The notes below the pieces were generated by a model. It was given only the letters and a program-made list of their open reading frames with translations. It ran no database searches and was not told the origin of the DNA. A DNA stretch of 64,000 nt from Duganella sp. Root1480D1 (GTDB lineage Bacteria; Pseudomonadota; Gammaproteobacteria; Burkholderiales; Burkholderiaceae_D), in NCBI RefSeq assembly GCF_001427305.1, contig NZ_LMFZ01000045.1:308598-372597 (forward strand), in the 5' to 3' direction. Below, one piece after another: positions 52,048 to 60,974 of this stretch (its first letter is position 1; each line of letters begins with the position of its first letter). Made by a program: the position numbers and the translations under genes.

Positions 52048-53058
52048 TCAGACCTCGACGATGGCCTTGATCACGCCGCTGGCCGGATCCATCCATTGCG
52101 GCAGCACGTCGATAAAGCCGTCCAGCGTTGTACGGTGCGTGTTCATCAATCCGGTCGGCACCTGTCCGGCCTTCATCGCCGCCAGCACTGTGCGGAAATC
52201 GTCGGCAGTGGCATTACGGCTGCCCAGCAGCGTGGTTTCGCGCTTGTGGAATTCGGGGTCGGCAAAGGAAATGCGGTCCAGCACGATCGATACCAGCACG
52301 TAAGTGCCGCCATGCGCCACAAACTCCAGGCCGCGTTCCATGGCTTTGACGTTGCCGGTGGCATCGAAGACGGCGTCGTAAAACTCGCCATCCGTCAATG
52401 CCGCCATCACCTGCTTGTCGCCCTCTCCCGCCAGCACCGTGTACGGCGCCTCGAGCACGTCGCGGCTGAACGCCAGGCGGTCCTCACGGGTATCGAGCAC
52501 AGTCACCTGCGCGCCGTTCAGGCGTGCGAACAGCGTGACCGCCAGGCCGATCGGGCCTGCGCCGACCACCAGCACACGCTGGCCTTCCTTGACCGCGCCA
52601 CGGCGAACGGCGTGGGCGCCGATCGCCAGGAATTCCAGCATCGCTGCCTCGTCAAGCGAAATGCCGTCGGTCTTGAATACGAACTGCGCCGGGAGCGCCA
52701 GGTATTCGGCCATGCCGCCATCGCGATGCACGCCCAGCACCTGGATGTTGGTGCAGCAGTTGGTCTTGCCCTGGCGGCAGGCCACGCATTTGCCGCACGA
52801 CAGGTAAGGCATCACATAGACCTGGTCGCCGGCCGCCAGGCCGGAGCCTTCCGGCGCGCTGACGATCTCGCCCGACAACTCGTGTCCCATTACACGCGGA
52901 TACTGAAGGAAAGGCTGGGTGCCGCGGAAAATGTGCATGTCGGTGCCGCACAGGCCGATGCGGCGCACCCGCACCAGCGCTTCGCCGGCAGCAGGCTGGG
53001 GGACCGGCAAGTCGCCCAGGCGCAGTTCGCCCGGCGCTTGGCATATTACTGTTTTCAT
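52048..53058 (-). CDS. Zinc-dependent alcohol dehydrogenase (L-galactonate-dehydrogenase/RspB-like)
   Basis: 336 residues. Medium-chain dehydrogenase: catalytic zinc ligands in GLCGTDMH and MGHELSGEI, structural zinc Cys cluster (CGKCVACRQGKTNCC) and nucleotide-binding VVGAGPIGLAV. The sequence style is that of LgoD/RspB sugar-acid dehydrogenases, which oxidise C5 of L-galactonate to D-tagaturonate. Directly abuts the UxaB-like gene with no gap, so the two probably act in sequence. Substrate is inferred. Confidence 0.82.
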   Translation of the reverse strand: MKTVICQAPGELRLGDLPVPQPAAGEALVRVRRIGLCGTDMHIFRGTQPFLQYPRVMGHELSGEIVSAPEGSGLAAGDQVYVMPYLSCGKCVACRQGKTNCCTNIQVLGVHRDGGMAEYLALPAQFVFKTDGISLDEAAMLEFLAIGAHAVRRGAVKEGQRVLVVGAGPIGLAVTLFARLNGAQVTVLDTREDRLAFSRDVLEAPYTVLAGEGDKQVMAALTDGEFYDAVFDATGNVKAMERGLEFVAHGGTYVLVSIVLDRISFADPEFHKRETTLLGSRNATADDFRTVLAAMKAGQVPTGLMNTHRTTLDGFIDVLPQWMDPASGVIKAIVEV

Positions 53059-53059
53059 C

Positions 53060-54997
53060 TTACTTTTCCTCTGAAATCGGTTCCAGGATCGCGGCCGCGC
53101 CGCCTGCCGGCGCCAGGTGCAGCGGCAACAGGTCGCCTGCCCTCACCAGGCGTTGCACACGCCGCAGTTCGTTGGGCGTAGCGACGTCTTCCCATACAGT
53201 GGCGCGGTAGCGCCCTGCTGGCAGGAAGCGCAGCGATACCTTTTCAGGCCACCCGCCCTTCGCTTCGTCAGCCGTCATCGCGCCGAGATACCAGGTGCGG
53301 CCCTGGCGCCGCGCCAGCACGATGTCGCGCCCCGGCGTTCCGGACACGAAGCGGGTCTCGTCCCAGGCCGTCGGCACGCGCTGGATGAAATCGAAGCCGG
53401 CTGCGTCGCGGTACGACTCCGGCGCGCCGGACACCATCTGCAAAGGACTGTCGTACACCACATACATCGCCAGGGCCTGCCCGCGCGTGGTCTGCGTCTG
53501 CGGGTTCACCTCGCGCACCCTGAAGCTCGCAGGCGTGCCGTTGTCAAAGCCGCCAGGGGTGTAGTCGAGCGGGCCGGCCAGCATGCGGGTGTACGGCAAC
53601 ATCAGGTTGTGACGCGGCGTGATCTTGCTGTCCATCTTGTTCCACTCCGCCCCCATCACGCCCTCCTGGGTGATGAAGTTCGGGTAGGTTCGCTGCAATC
53701 CGGCTGGAACATAAGCGCCATGCAGGTCCAGCAGCAGGTGGCGCCTGGCCGTGGCCTGCGCGATCTGGTGGTAGAAGGCGACAACGTCCTGGTCATCGCG
53801 GTTCATGAAGTCGACCTTGATGCCCTTGATGCCCCAGCGTGCATAGGTGTCCAGCACCTCGTCCATGCGGGGTGCGACATGCTCCCAATGCGCCCAGAGC
53901 AGCAAGCCGACGCCCTTGGCTGCGGCATAGCGCACCAGGTCAGGCATGTCGATGCCGTCGGCGGGGCGTGTGATGTCGGTGGCTGGATTGGCATCGCAGC
54001 AACCGCCAGGGCCGAATGCCCAGCCGGCATCGATCAGATAATACGGCAAGCCGGCGGCGGCAGCAAAATCGATGAAGCGCTTGTAGCTGGACATTTCCGG
54101 CTTCATTCCCACCAGGGGCCCCGACCACCAGTCCCAAGCCGCTTTGCCAGGGCGCACCCAGCTGAAGTCACCCTCCGGCGGAGGATTCAGGTTGCCGACC
54201 AGATGCGAGCCTATCAGGTCGCCGGCGCGGTTGCCCATCATGACTGCGCGCCAGGCCGTGGTCAGCCCGCCCTGGGACACGAAAGCAGGCGCCGGCCGTT
54301 TCGGCGGCGCGGACAGGCGGACATGCAGCGCGCCATTCTCCGCCACCAGTGCCGCGCCGGTGTAACCGGCCAGGTTGGCCTGCGTGATTGCATAGGCAGT
54401 ATTCGCCGATGGCACGCTGCACACGACCGGCACGTCGTAAGCCTGGCCTGCACGCAACTGCGATACCCTGACACTGTCGAAAGGCACTTCGTGCGCCCCA
54501 TCGGCGACCGATACCAGGCATTCGGGATCTCCGGCAGGGATGAAGGCCGTCCGCTCGCCGCGCAGGCGCACGGCTTCGGCGCCATCGATGCGGTAGCGGA
54601 AGGCGGCGCCATCGTCATACGCCCTCACGTCGATCAGCAGGCGCCGGCCAGCGCCGGAACGCTCCTTGAAAACCAGGGTGGTTCCCCGGTAATGGTCGCG
54701 CGCTGTCGCGGCCTTGGTGGCCACCAGGGGAATATTGCGGTCAACATTCACGTCCTCGCGCGATTCCAGCGCCAACGGACCAAATTCTGCCGCGCCATCG
54801 AATTCCAGCCCCAGCGGGGATGGCGCAATCACGGCTTTTCCGCCACGCGAAATCGCAAAGTGACCGGCATCTTCATCGATGCGGATGGCAACGCGGCCGT
54901 CCGGTGATGTCACCGTGGCCGGTGCCGCAGCGGCGAAAGCGGCAGGCAAGAGGACCGCGGCAATCGCCGCCGCAAGGGTTGTCAAGACTGGTTTCAT
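53060..54997 (-). CDS. Glycoside hydrolase family 97 (retaining alpha-galactosidase-like)
   Basis: 645 residues, signal peptide of about 22-24 residues. N-terminal beta-supersandwich, then a barrel with YYLIDAGWAFG, WAHWEH and GIKGIKVDFMNRDDQ. In GH97 a nucleophilic Asp here marks retaining alpha-galactosidase-type enzymes, while inverting SusB-type alpha-glucosidases use Glu elsewhere. MGAEWNK and LPYTRMLAGPLDYTPG also fit. A periplasmic hydrolase inside a cytoplasmic catabolic operon suggests it supplies that operon's sugar. ATG overlaps the SDR stop. Confidence 0.86.
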   Translation of the reverse strand: MKPVLTTLAAAIAAVLLPAAFAAAAPATVTSPDGRVAIRIDEDAGHFAISRGGKAVIAPSPLGLEFDGAAEFGPLALESREDVNVDRNIPLVATKAATARDHYRGTTLVFKERSGAGRRLLIDVRAYDDGAAFRYRIDGAEAVRLRGERTAFIPAGDPECLVSVADGAHEVPFDSVRVSQLRAGQAYDVPVVCSVPSANTAYAITQANLAGYTGAALVAENGALHVRLSAPPKRPAPAFVSQGGLTTAWRAVMMGNRAGDLIGSHLVGNLNPPPEGDFSWVRPGKAAWDWWSGPLVGMKPEMSSYKRFIDFAAAAGLPYYLIDAGWAFGPGGCCDANPATDITRPADGIDMPDLVRYAAAKGVGLLLWAHWEHVAPRMDEVLDTYARWGIKGIKVDFMNRDDQDVVAFYHQIAQATARRHLLLDLHGAYVPAGLQRTYPNFITQEGVMGAEWNKMDSKITPRHNLMLPYTRMLAGPLDYTPGGFDNGTPASFRVREVNPQTQTTRGQALAMYVVYDSPLQMVSGAPESYRDAAGFDFIQRVPTAWDETRFVSGTPGRDIVLARRQGRTWYLGAMTADEAKGGWPEKVSLRFLPAGRYRATVWEDVATPNELRRVQRLVRAGDLLPLHLAPAGGAAAILEPISEEK

Positions 54998-55758
54998 GAG
55001 TTCAATGTGATAAAGCCGCCATCGATCGGATAATCGCTGCCGGTAATGAATGCTGCCGCGTCGCTGCATAGGTAGAGCGCCAGTGCCGCCACTTCCTCCG
55101 GCTGGGCCATGCGGCCGATAGGCTGGGTCTTCGACAGGCGCTCGAACATCTCGGCTTCCCTGCCCGGGTATTGGCGGGCCAGGAAGCCATCGACGAAAGG
55201 CGTATGCACGCGGCCGGGTGAAATCGAATTGCAGCGGATCTTGTCCTGCAGGTAGTCCTTCGCCACGGACAGGGTCATCGCCATCACGGCCCCTTTCGCG
55301 GCCGAATAGGCAAATCGTTCCGCCACGGCGACCCAGGCTGCCACCGACGCCATGTTGACGATTGCACCGCCGCCGCGCTCCCGCAAGCGGGGAATGGCAG
55401 CGTGCAGGCAGTTGTAGACACCTTTGACGTTGACGTTCATCACACGGTCGAAATCGGCCTCACTGGTGTTGTCAGCCTTGCCGATATGGGCCACGCCGGC
55501 ATTGTTGACCAGGATATCGAATGGTCCTATGGTGCTAAATACCTCCTCCACCATTGCTTGCTGCGTCACGTCGCAAGGATGCGCCCGAGCGTCGCCGCCA
55601 GCCGCGTGGATTTCGGCGGCCACCGTGGTGCAGGCCTCGTCGCTGACGTCCACGATGTGGACCAGCGCTCCCTGGCGGGCGAACAGGATGGCAATCGCAC
55701 GACCGATGCCGCTGCCGCCGCCCGTGATGACGGCTTTCTTCTGGTTCAGTTCAAACAT
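54994..55758 (-). CDS. Short-chain dehydrogenase, probable 2-keto-3-deoxy-L-fuconate dehydrogenase
   Basis: 254 residues from ATG at 55758. SDR motifs: TGGGSGIGRAIA (cofactor), NNAGVAHIG, SVAA...YSAAKGA (Ser-Tyr-Lys catalytic triad) and C-terminal ITGSDYPIDGG. In the non-phosphorylating L-fucose pathway an SDR oxidises 2-keto-3-deoxy-L-fuconate at C4 to 2,4-diketo-3-deoxy-L-fuconate, the substrate of the FAH enzyme encoded upstream. Overlaps fucP by eight bases. Confidence 0.85.
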   Translation of the reverse strand: MFELNQKKAVITGGGSGIGRAIAILFARQGALVHIVDVSDEACTTVAAEIHAAGGDARAHPCDVTQQAMVEEVFSTIGPFDILVNNAGVAHIGKADNTSEADFDRVMNVNVKGVYNCLHAAIPRLRERGGGAIVNMASVAAWVAVAERFAYSAAKGAVMAMTLSVAKDYLQDKIRCNSISPGRVHTPFVDGFLARQYPGREAEMFERLSKTQPIGRMAQPEEVAALALYLCSDAAAFITGSDYPIDGGFITLNS

Positions 55759-57070
55759 GCTGCAATGCTCCGTCATTGGAAACGGCGGCCCGCGCGTCCT
55801 GCTCCAGCGACGCGGTGCGCGCGAACCAGGCAATCACGAAGAAGCAGAGCAAGGGGGCTGCATAGCCGTACTGAAGGTTGTGGGTGGCATCGCTGATATA
55901 CCCAAACACCAGCGGCAGCACGGCGCCGCCGACGATGCTCATGATGATCAGGCTGCTGCCCATCTCGGTATCTGCTCCCGCGCCATGGATGCCGAGCGCA
56001 AAAATGGTGGGGAACATGATGGACATGAAGAAGGCAATGCCTATCACCGCCGCCACGCCAACCATGCCGCCGGCGAACATGGCCACGGCCGACAGTACGG
56101 CGCAGGCCAGCGCATAGGAGAACAACAGGCGCGCCGACGCGAAATACTTCATCAGCCAGGTGCCGGCGAAACGTCCGCTGACAAAGGCCAGGCCGCAGCC
56201 CCACCCCAGGTAATCGGCAGCCGCCACCTGTGAAAGCCCGGCCGCCTGCGACGCATACAGGATGAAAAAGCTGAAGACGCAGACCTGTGCGCCCACATAG
56301 AAGAACTGGGCTATGGCTGCGCGGCGGATGGATGGCTTGCGCATGGCGCGCAGCAAGGCGCGTCCGGTCGCCGTGGAAGGCGCCGCCTGGCCTGCACCGC
56401 TCCCCTCGCCCGCACCGACCGCCGGCATCTTGAGGAAATAGAAAATCACGGCGATGAGCATGATGACCAGGGCGATCGCGAGGTACGGTCCTTTGACGCT
56501 GGCCGCTTCCGCCGCAAGGGTCGCCCGGCGCAGGTTCTCCGGCATCGCCTGCAATTGCGCATCGGGCACCCCATCCACCAGGATCAGGCGGGCGCCGACT
56601 ATCGGGGCCAACGTGGCCGCCAGGCCGTTGAACGATTGGGCCAGGTTCAGGCGCTGGACTGCACGGTCCGGCCGCCCCAGCATCGAGATATACGGATTAG
56701 CCGCCGTTTCGAGCACCGCCAGTCCGCAGGCAATGATGAACAGCGCAGCCAGGAAGACACCATAGCGATGCGTATCGGCAGCCGGCAGGAACAATAATGC
56801 ACCGGCGGCAAACAGCGACAGACCGAAAATCATCGCCCATTTGTATCCAACGCGGCGGATCAACATGCCCGCTGGCAGAGCCATCACAAAATAGGCGATG
56901 AAGACCGCCGAATCCACCAGCGCCGATTGCAGCACGCTCAGGTTGAAAGAACGGCGCAGGTGCGGAATCAGGATCGGATCGAGATTATGGACGAAACCCC
57001 ACATGAAAAACAGTGAGGTGGTCATCACAAAGGCAAAGGCATAGCTCTGTCGGCTGCTTGCTTCGGTCAT
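55751..57070 (-). CDS. fucP: L-fucose:H+ symporter (FucP type, MFS)
   Basis: 439 residues, 12 predicted membrane segments. FucP-type sequences: FFMWGFVHNLDPILIPHLRR in helix 1, AYFVMALPAGMLIRRVGYK after helix 2, and LETAANPYISMLG with RLNLAQSFNGL. It would bring fucose freed in the periplasm into the cytoplasm with protons; L-galactose is a plausible second substrate since FucP members also accept it. Between the FAH and SDR genes in the operon. Confidence 0.9.
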   Translation of the reverse strand: MTEASSRQSYAFAFVMTTSLFFMWGFVHNLDPILIPHLRRSFNLSVLQSALVDSAVFIAYFVMALPAGMLIRRVGYKWAMIFGLSLFAAGALLFLPAADTHRYGVFLAALFIIACGLAVLETAANPYISMLGRPDRAVQRLNLAQSFNGLAATLAPIVGARLILVDGVPDAQLQAMPENLRRATLAAEAASVKGPYLAIALVIMLIAVIFYFLKMPAVGAGEGSGAGQAAPSTATGRALLRAMRKPSIRRAAIAQFFYVGAQVCVFSFFILYASQAAGLSQVAAADYLGWGCGLAFVSGRFAGTWLMKYFASARLLFSYALACAVLSAVAMFAGGMVGVAAVIGIAFFMSIMFPTIFALGIHGAGADTEMGSSLIIMSIVGGAVLPLVFGYISDATHNLQYGYAAPLLCFFVIAWFARTASLEQDARAAVSNDGALQHV

Positions 57071-57104
57071 GGCGGATGTCTCCGGAGAGTAGAGGGAACG
57101 GCGG

Positions 57105-57971
57105 TCAGCCGTCGATCAGCGCGGGGTCCCAGGCATGCACGGTCTGGCGTTGCTGGCCCAGACCCTCGATGCCAAGTACCATGCGGTCCCCCGGTCGCAG
57201 GTAGACCGGTTCGGGTTTCTGGCCCAGGCCTACGCCGGGCGGGGTTCCGGTGCTGATCACGTCACCCGGGTTGAGGGTCATGAAGCGGCTGATGTAACTT
57301 ACAAGGTGTGCTACCGTGAACACCATGGTGCGGGTATTGCCGCTCTGGTAGCGCTTGCCGTTCACCTCCAGCCACATATCGAGGTTCTGGGGGTCGGGCA
57401 CTTCGTCGGCCGTGACCAGCCACGGGCCGACCGGACCAAAGGTATCGCAGCCCTTGCCCTTGTCCCACTGGCCGCCGCGTTCAAGCTGGTATTCGCGTTC
57501 GGACAGGTCGTTGACTACGCAATAGCCGGCCACATGCTCCAGCGCCCGGTCCACTTCAACGTAGCGGGCACGCGTGCCGATCACCACACCCAATTCGACT
57601 TCCCAGTCACTCTTGACCGAATCCCGCGGCAGCACCACCGGATCGTTGCAGCCGATGATGGCGCTCGTCGCCTTGGTGAACAGGACGGGCTCCGACGGCA
57701 CGTCCATGCCCGATTCTGCCGCGTGGTCGGAGTAATTCAGGCCGACGCAAATCAGCTTGCCGATATCGGCCACGATTGGCGCCATGCGCACCGGGCCTTC
57801 AACAGCCGGCAGGCGCGTTGGATCGACCGATGCCAGTTTGTCCAGTGTTGCGCGGCCCAGGCAATCCGAGGTCAGGTCAGGCAGCAAATCGGACAGGTCC
57901 CGCACGATGCCGTTCGCATCGAGCAGGCCGGGTTTTTCTTGGCCCTTCGGGCCGTAGCGCAGCAGTTTCAT
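57105..57971 (-). CDS. FAH-family hydrolase, probable 2,4-diketo-3-deoxy-L-fuconate hydrolase
   Basis: 288 residues, full fumarylacetoacetase C-terminal domain. Seen: ICVGLNYSDHAAE, metal-binding WEVELGVVIG (two Glu), GYCVVNDLSERE (Asp), GKGCDTFGPVGPWLV and GDVISTGTPPGVG. In the fucose route such an enzyme cleaves 2,4-diketo-3-deoxy-L-fuconate to pyruvate and L-lactate. Gap of 36 bp to the aldo-keto reductase upstream. Confidence 0.87.
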   Translation of the reverse strand: MKLLRYGPKGQEKPGLLDANGIVRDLSDLLPDLTSDCLGRATLDKLASVDPTRLPAVEGPVRMAPIVADIGKLICVGLNYSDHAAESGMDVPSEPVLFTKATSAIIGCNDPVVLPRDSVKSDWEVELGVVIGTRARYVEVDRALEHVAGYCVVNDLSEREYQLERGGQWDKGKGCDTFGPVGPWLVTADEVPDPQNLDMWLEVNGKRYQSGNTRTMVFTVAHLVSYISRFMTLNPGDVISTGTPPGVGLGQKPEPVYLRPGDRMVLGIEGLGQQRQTVHAWDPALIDG

Positions 57972-58007
57972 AATATCCTTGTAAGTCGAAAATAAGCGAG
58001 CCGCCTC

Positions 58008-59021
58008 TCAGGCAGCGTTCGGTGTCGGCGCCCCGCTGTCCAGCAAGCCGCGCCGCGCCAATTCCTGCCAGAGCCCTTCCGGCAATGCCTGGGCAAACCA
58101 GGCGGCGTTCTGGCGCAACTGTTCCGGGCTGTGCGCACCCGCTACACACGAAACGACCGCCGGATGGGCCATTGGGAACTGCAGGGCGGCGGCCTGGATC
58201 GGCGCGTCGAAATCGCGGCACACAGCGCTGATGGCATCGACCCGTGTGACGACCTCACTTGGCGCGTCTTCGTAATTGAACTTCCGGCCGCCGGCCAGGA
58301 TGCCCGAGTTGAATGGCCCGCCGATCACGATGCCTACGCCGCGCCTGGCACATTCGTCCAGCAAAGGTTTGCGGGAGGCCTGTTCCAGCAAGGTGTAGCG
58401 GCCCGCCAGCAGCGCGCAATCGATATCGCAAGCCTCCATCGCATCGGCGACTGCGCGCCATTCATTGACGCCAAGCCCGATTGCGCCTACGCTGCCTTCC
58501 TCGCGCAGCTGCGTCAACGCGCGGAATCCGCCGCCATGCGTCAACTGCTTCCAGTAATGTGGGTGCAACGGTCCATGCGTGACACGTCCGATATCGTGCA
58601 CATAGAGGATGTCGACGCGATCCATGCACAGGCGCCGCAAGCTATCCTGGTGCGAACGCATGATCCCGTCATAGCTGTAATCGAAGTAAGGCCGGAATGG
58701 CAGTGGCTGCGCCCAGCCGTTTTCGCCGGGCTGCACGCCGCTATCGAGCAGCATCAGGCGTCCCGCCTTGGTGCTGACCACAAAGCTGTCGCGCTCCCGC
58801 TCGCGCAGGGCGGCCCCCAGCCGGCGTTCGGACAGCGTATAGCCGTAGTAAGGCGCGGTATCGAAATAGCGGATGCCCGCGTCCCATGCGGCGTCGACCA
58901 CCGCCTGCGCCTCCGCATCGCTCATTGCCTGGTACAAGCCTCCGAGCTGGGCGCAGCCAAGGCCCATGCCTGTCAATGCGATGCCGCTGCGCGGCAGCTT
59001 GCGGGTATCGCTGGCGTTCAT
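58008..59021 (-). CDS. Aldo-keto reductase, probable L-fucose (D-threo-aldose) 1-dehydrogenase
   Basis: 337 residues. AKR fold with catalytic Asp/Tyr (YFDTAPYYGYTLSE), Lys (VVSTKAGRL) and His (ILYVHDIG). The LSERRLGAAL stretch and overall layout match bacterial L-fucose/D-threo-aldose dehydrogenases, which oxidise L-fucose and also L-galactose to the lactone with NAD(P)+. First oxidative step of the operon's pathway. Confidence 0.86.
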   Translation of the reverse strand: MNASDTRKLPRSGIALTGMGLGCAQLGGLYQAMSDAEAQAVVDAAWDAGIRYFDTAPYYGYTLSERRLGAALRERERDSFVVSTKAGRLMLLDSGVQPGENGWAQPLPFRPYFDYSYDGIMRSHQDSLRRLCMDRVDILYVHDIGRVTHGPLHPHYWKQLTHGGGFRALTQLREEGSVGAIGLGVNEWRAVADAMEACDIDCALLAGRYTLLEQASRKPLLDECARRGVGIVIGGPFNSGILAGGRKFNYEDAPSEVVTRVDAISAVCRDFDAPIQAAALQFPMAHPAVVSCVAGAHSPEQLRQNAAWFAQALPEGLWQELARRGLLDSGAPTPNAA

Positions 59022-59034
59022 GCCGGCCGCCGTG

Positions 59035-60252
59035 TCAGGCCCGCTTCAGCGGAAAACATCCGGGGCCGGAGGGCTCGAAATGCTTGTAGGTCAGGATGAA
59101 TTCCTGATGGCCCAGCGCCTCCGAGCAGCTTTGCTCCCCGTTCGCCACGCGTGCCACCAGGTCGACGATCTCGCTGCCAACTTCCTGGAGCGAAGCTTCG
59201 CCGGTGAGAATGCGGCCCGCGTTCACGTCCATGTCCTCGGCCAGGCGCTCATAGGTCGCCGGGTTCGCGCACACCTTGATTACCGGTGCGATTGCCGAAC
59301 CCACCACCGAGCCGCGCCCGGTGGTAAACAAGGTCAGGTGGGCGCCGCAGGAAATCAATTCAACGATTTCCGCGTTATCGGAAATATTTGGAAAACCGAA
59401 GCGCACTTCGCCGTCGGGCACCACGTCCAGCAGGTATAAGCCGCCGCCCGCGGGCTGGTCGCCCGGCTTCAGGATGCCGCTGATCGGCGACGCGCCGCTC
59501 TTGGCATAAGCGCCCAGCGACTTCTCTTCAAGCGTCGTCAGGCCGCCATCCGCGTTACCAGGCGCAAAGCTGCCGTGGCCCAGGACCGTGTAGTAGCGGG
59601 CCGCCTTGTCGACACAGGCCACGATGGCATCGCCCAGTTCCGGCGTGGCGGCACGCCTCTTCATGTGGAACTCGCAGCCGACCAATTCGCCGGTTTCTTC
59701 AAAAATGCAGGCTGCGCCTGCCGCAACCAGCTGGTCGAAAGCTACGCCGACAGCCGGATTGGCGGTAATGCCACTGGTGCTGTCCGAACCGCCGCAGATC
59801 GTTGCAACGACCAGTTCTTCCGCAGCCATTGGCACGCGCTCGTGCGGCGCCAGCGCGTCCAGCGCCCAGCGGACCCACTCCACCCCGTCAGCGACGCTGC
59901 TGCGGGTTCCGCGGTTCTGCTGGATGGTGATAGTGTGGACCGGCCGGCCGCTGGCGGCCGCTTCATCCTGCAGCCCGCTGCGATTGAAGCTTTCGCAACC
60001 GAGCGAGACGATCAACGCCGCGCCCACATTCGGGTGGGTCACAAGTCGCTTCATCATCGTATCTGCATATTCGTTTGGATAGCAGCCAGGGAAGCCGATC
60101 AAGTGCACTTCCTGTCCGTGGAATGCATTGACGATCAGCCGCGCTACGTGATGGGCGCATTCGACTGTGTAGGCTACGGCGACAATATTGCGGATGCCCT
60201 TGCGGCCGTCGGCGCGCAAGTAACCCGACAGTGCAGGCATGTTTGTACTCAT
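59035..60252 (-). CDS. UxaA-family dehydratase, large (C-terminal) subunit
   Basis: 405 residues, the catalytic part of the altronate/galactarate dehydratase family: GYLRADGRKGIRN, HLIGFPGCYPNEYA, LIVSLGCESFN, ATICGGSDSTSGITANPAVG and TLFTTGRGSVVGSAIAPVIKV. The family is iron-dependent and known members accept D-altronate, L-fuconate or D-arabinonate. Here the N-terminal SAF domain is a separate gene ending two bases before this ATG. Expected to form 2-keto-3-deoxy-L-fuconate, replacing the enolase-type fuconate dehydratase. Confidence 0.86.
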   Translation of the reverse strand: MSTNMPALSGYLRADGRKGIRNIVAVAYTVECAHHVARLIVNAFHGQEVHLIGFPGCYPNEYADTMMKRLVTHPNVGAALIVSLGCESFNRSGLQDEAAASGRPVHTITIQQNRGTRSSVADGVEWVRWALDALAPHERVPMAAEELVVATICGGSDSTSGITANPAVGVAFDQLVAAGAACIFEETGELVGCEFHMKRRAATPELGDAIVACVDKAARYYTVLGHGSFAPGNADGGLTTLEEKSLGAYAKSGASPISGILKPGDQPAGGGLYLLDVVPDGEVRFGFPNISDNAEIVELISCGAHLTLFTTGRGSVVGSAIAPVIKVCANPATYERLAEDMDVNAGRILTGEASLQEVGSEIVDLVARVANGEQSCSEALGHQEFILTYKHFEPSGPGCFPLKRA

Positions 60253-60254
60253 GT

Positions 60255-60590
60255 TCAGTGGCCGCTTCCGATAAAGACATGGGCGTCCGCGCCCAGTGTG
60301 TAGGTAGGCAGGTAGTCGCTGGCCAGGTTATGCGTGTGCAGCATGGCGCCGCGCGCGACTACAGCAGTGACGCTGCCGATCAAGGCGCCGTAGCGCAGTA
60401 CTTTCTCGCCAGGCTGCAGCGCATGGCGCGCCACCTTGTAGCCGAGGGGGATATCTTCAGGCAGGGTCACCGCCACACCGTCGATGTCGACGATATCGCC
60501 GGCAGCCAGCGCCGTGCGGGCAATCAGGCAATTGTCTTCAGGCGACATGAGAAGCAGTTGCGGCGCGTTTGGTGGAGTACTGTTCAACAT
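60255..60590 (-). CDS. UxaA-family dehydratase, small (N-terminal SAF domain) subunit
   Basis: 111 residues with AAAGGAG before the ATG. SAF-domain pattern: DNCLIARTALAAGDIV, IPLGYKVARHALQPGEKVLRYGALIG and MLHTHNL, as in the N-terminus of altronate dehydratase. It pairs with the large subunit immediately downstream; the split arrangement is frequent in this family. Confidence 0.88.
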   Translation of the reverse strand: MLNSTPPNAPQLLLMSPEDNCLIARTALAAGDIVDIDGVAVTLPEDIPLGYKVARHALQPGEKVLRYGALIGSVTAVVARGAMLHTHNLASDYLPTYTLGADAHVFIGSGH

Positions 60591-60602
60591 GGCGCGCTCC
60601 TT

Positions 60603-60932
60603 TCAATCCATATGGAAGACGGATTCCGTCGTCGCCCAATGCTCACCCTCGGCGCGGCTGGCCAGGGGCAACTGGCAAGGGCCGCAGAACGTCCACCAGC
60701 GCTGGGTCTCCGCATCGGCAGCGATCAGCTTCATATCGGCCGCGAAGTTGGCGCCGTGGTATTCCCAGTAGCCGAACAGGAGGTTCTCGGGCTCGCGCAG
60801 GAAAATGCTGTAGTTGCGCACATTGGCCTGCTGAAGCTTCGCCAACACCTGCGGCCAGACAGCTGCATGCAGCGCCTTGTATTCCGCGATCTTATCGGCG
60901 GCGATCCCGATCACCATCCCCATGCGCTCCAT
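60603..60932 (-). CDS. RhaM-type sugar mutarotase, probably for L-fucose
   Basis: 109 residues with AAGGAG before the ATG. Dimeric ferredoxin-like fold of the L-rhamnose mutarotase family: YKALHAAVWPQVL (His), RNYSIFLREPENLLFGYWEY (Tyr) and RWWTFCGPCQ (Trp pair). No rhamnose gene is nearby; in an L-fucose operon the likely substrate is L-fucose, supplying the anomer used by the dehydrogenase. First gene of the 13-gene operon under box 12. Confidence 0.82.
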   Translation of the reverse strand: MERMGMVIGIAADKIAEYKALHAAVWPQVLAKLQQANVRNYSIFLREPENLLFGYWEYHGANFAADMKLIAADAETQRWWTFCGPCQLPLASRAEGEHWATTESVFHMD

Positions 60933-60974
60933 TCCGGCTCCTTGTGTACGTCATATATTTCGTCCAATGCAGCC

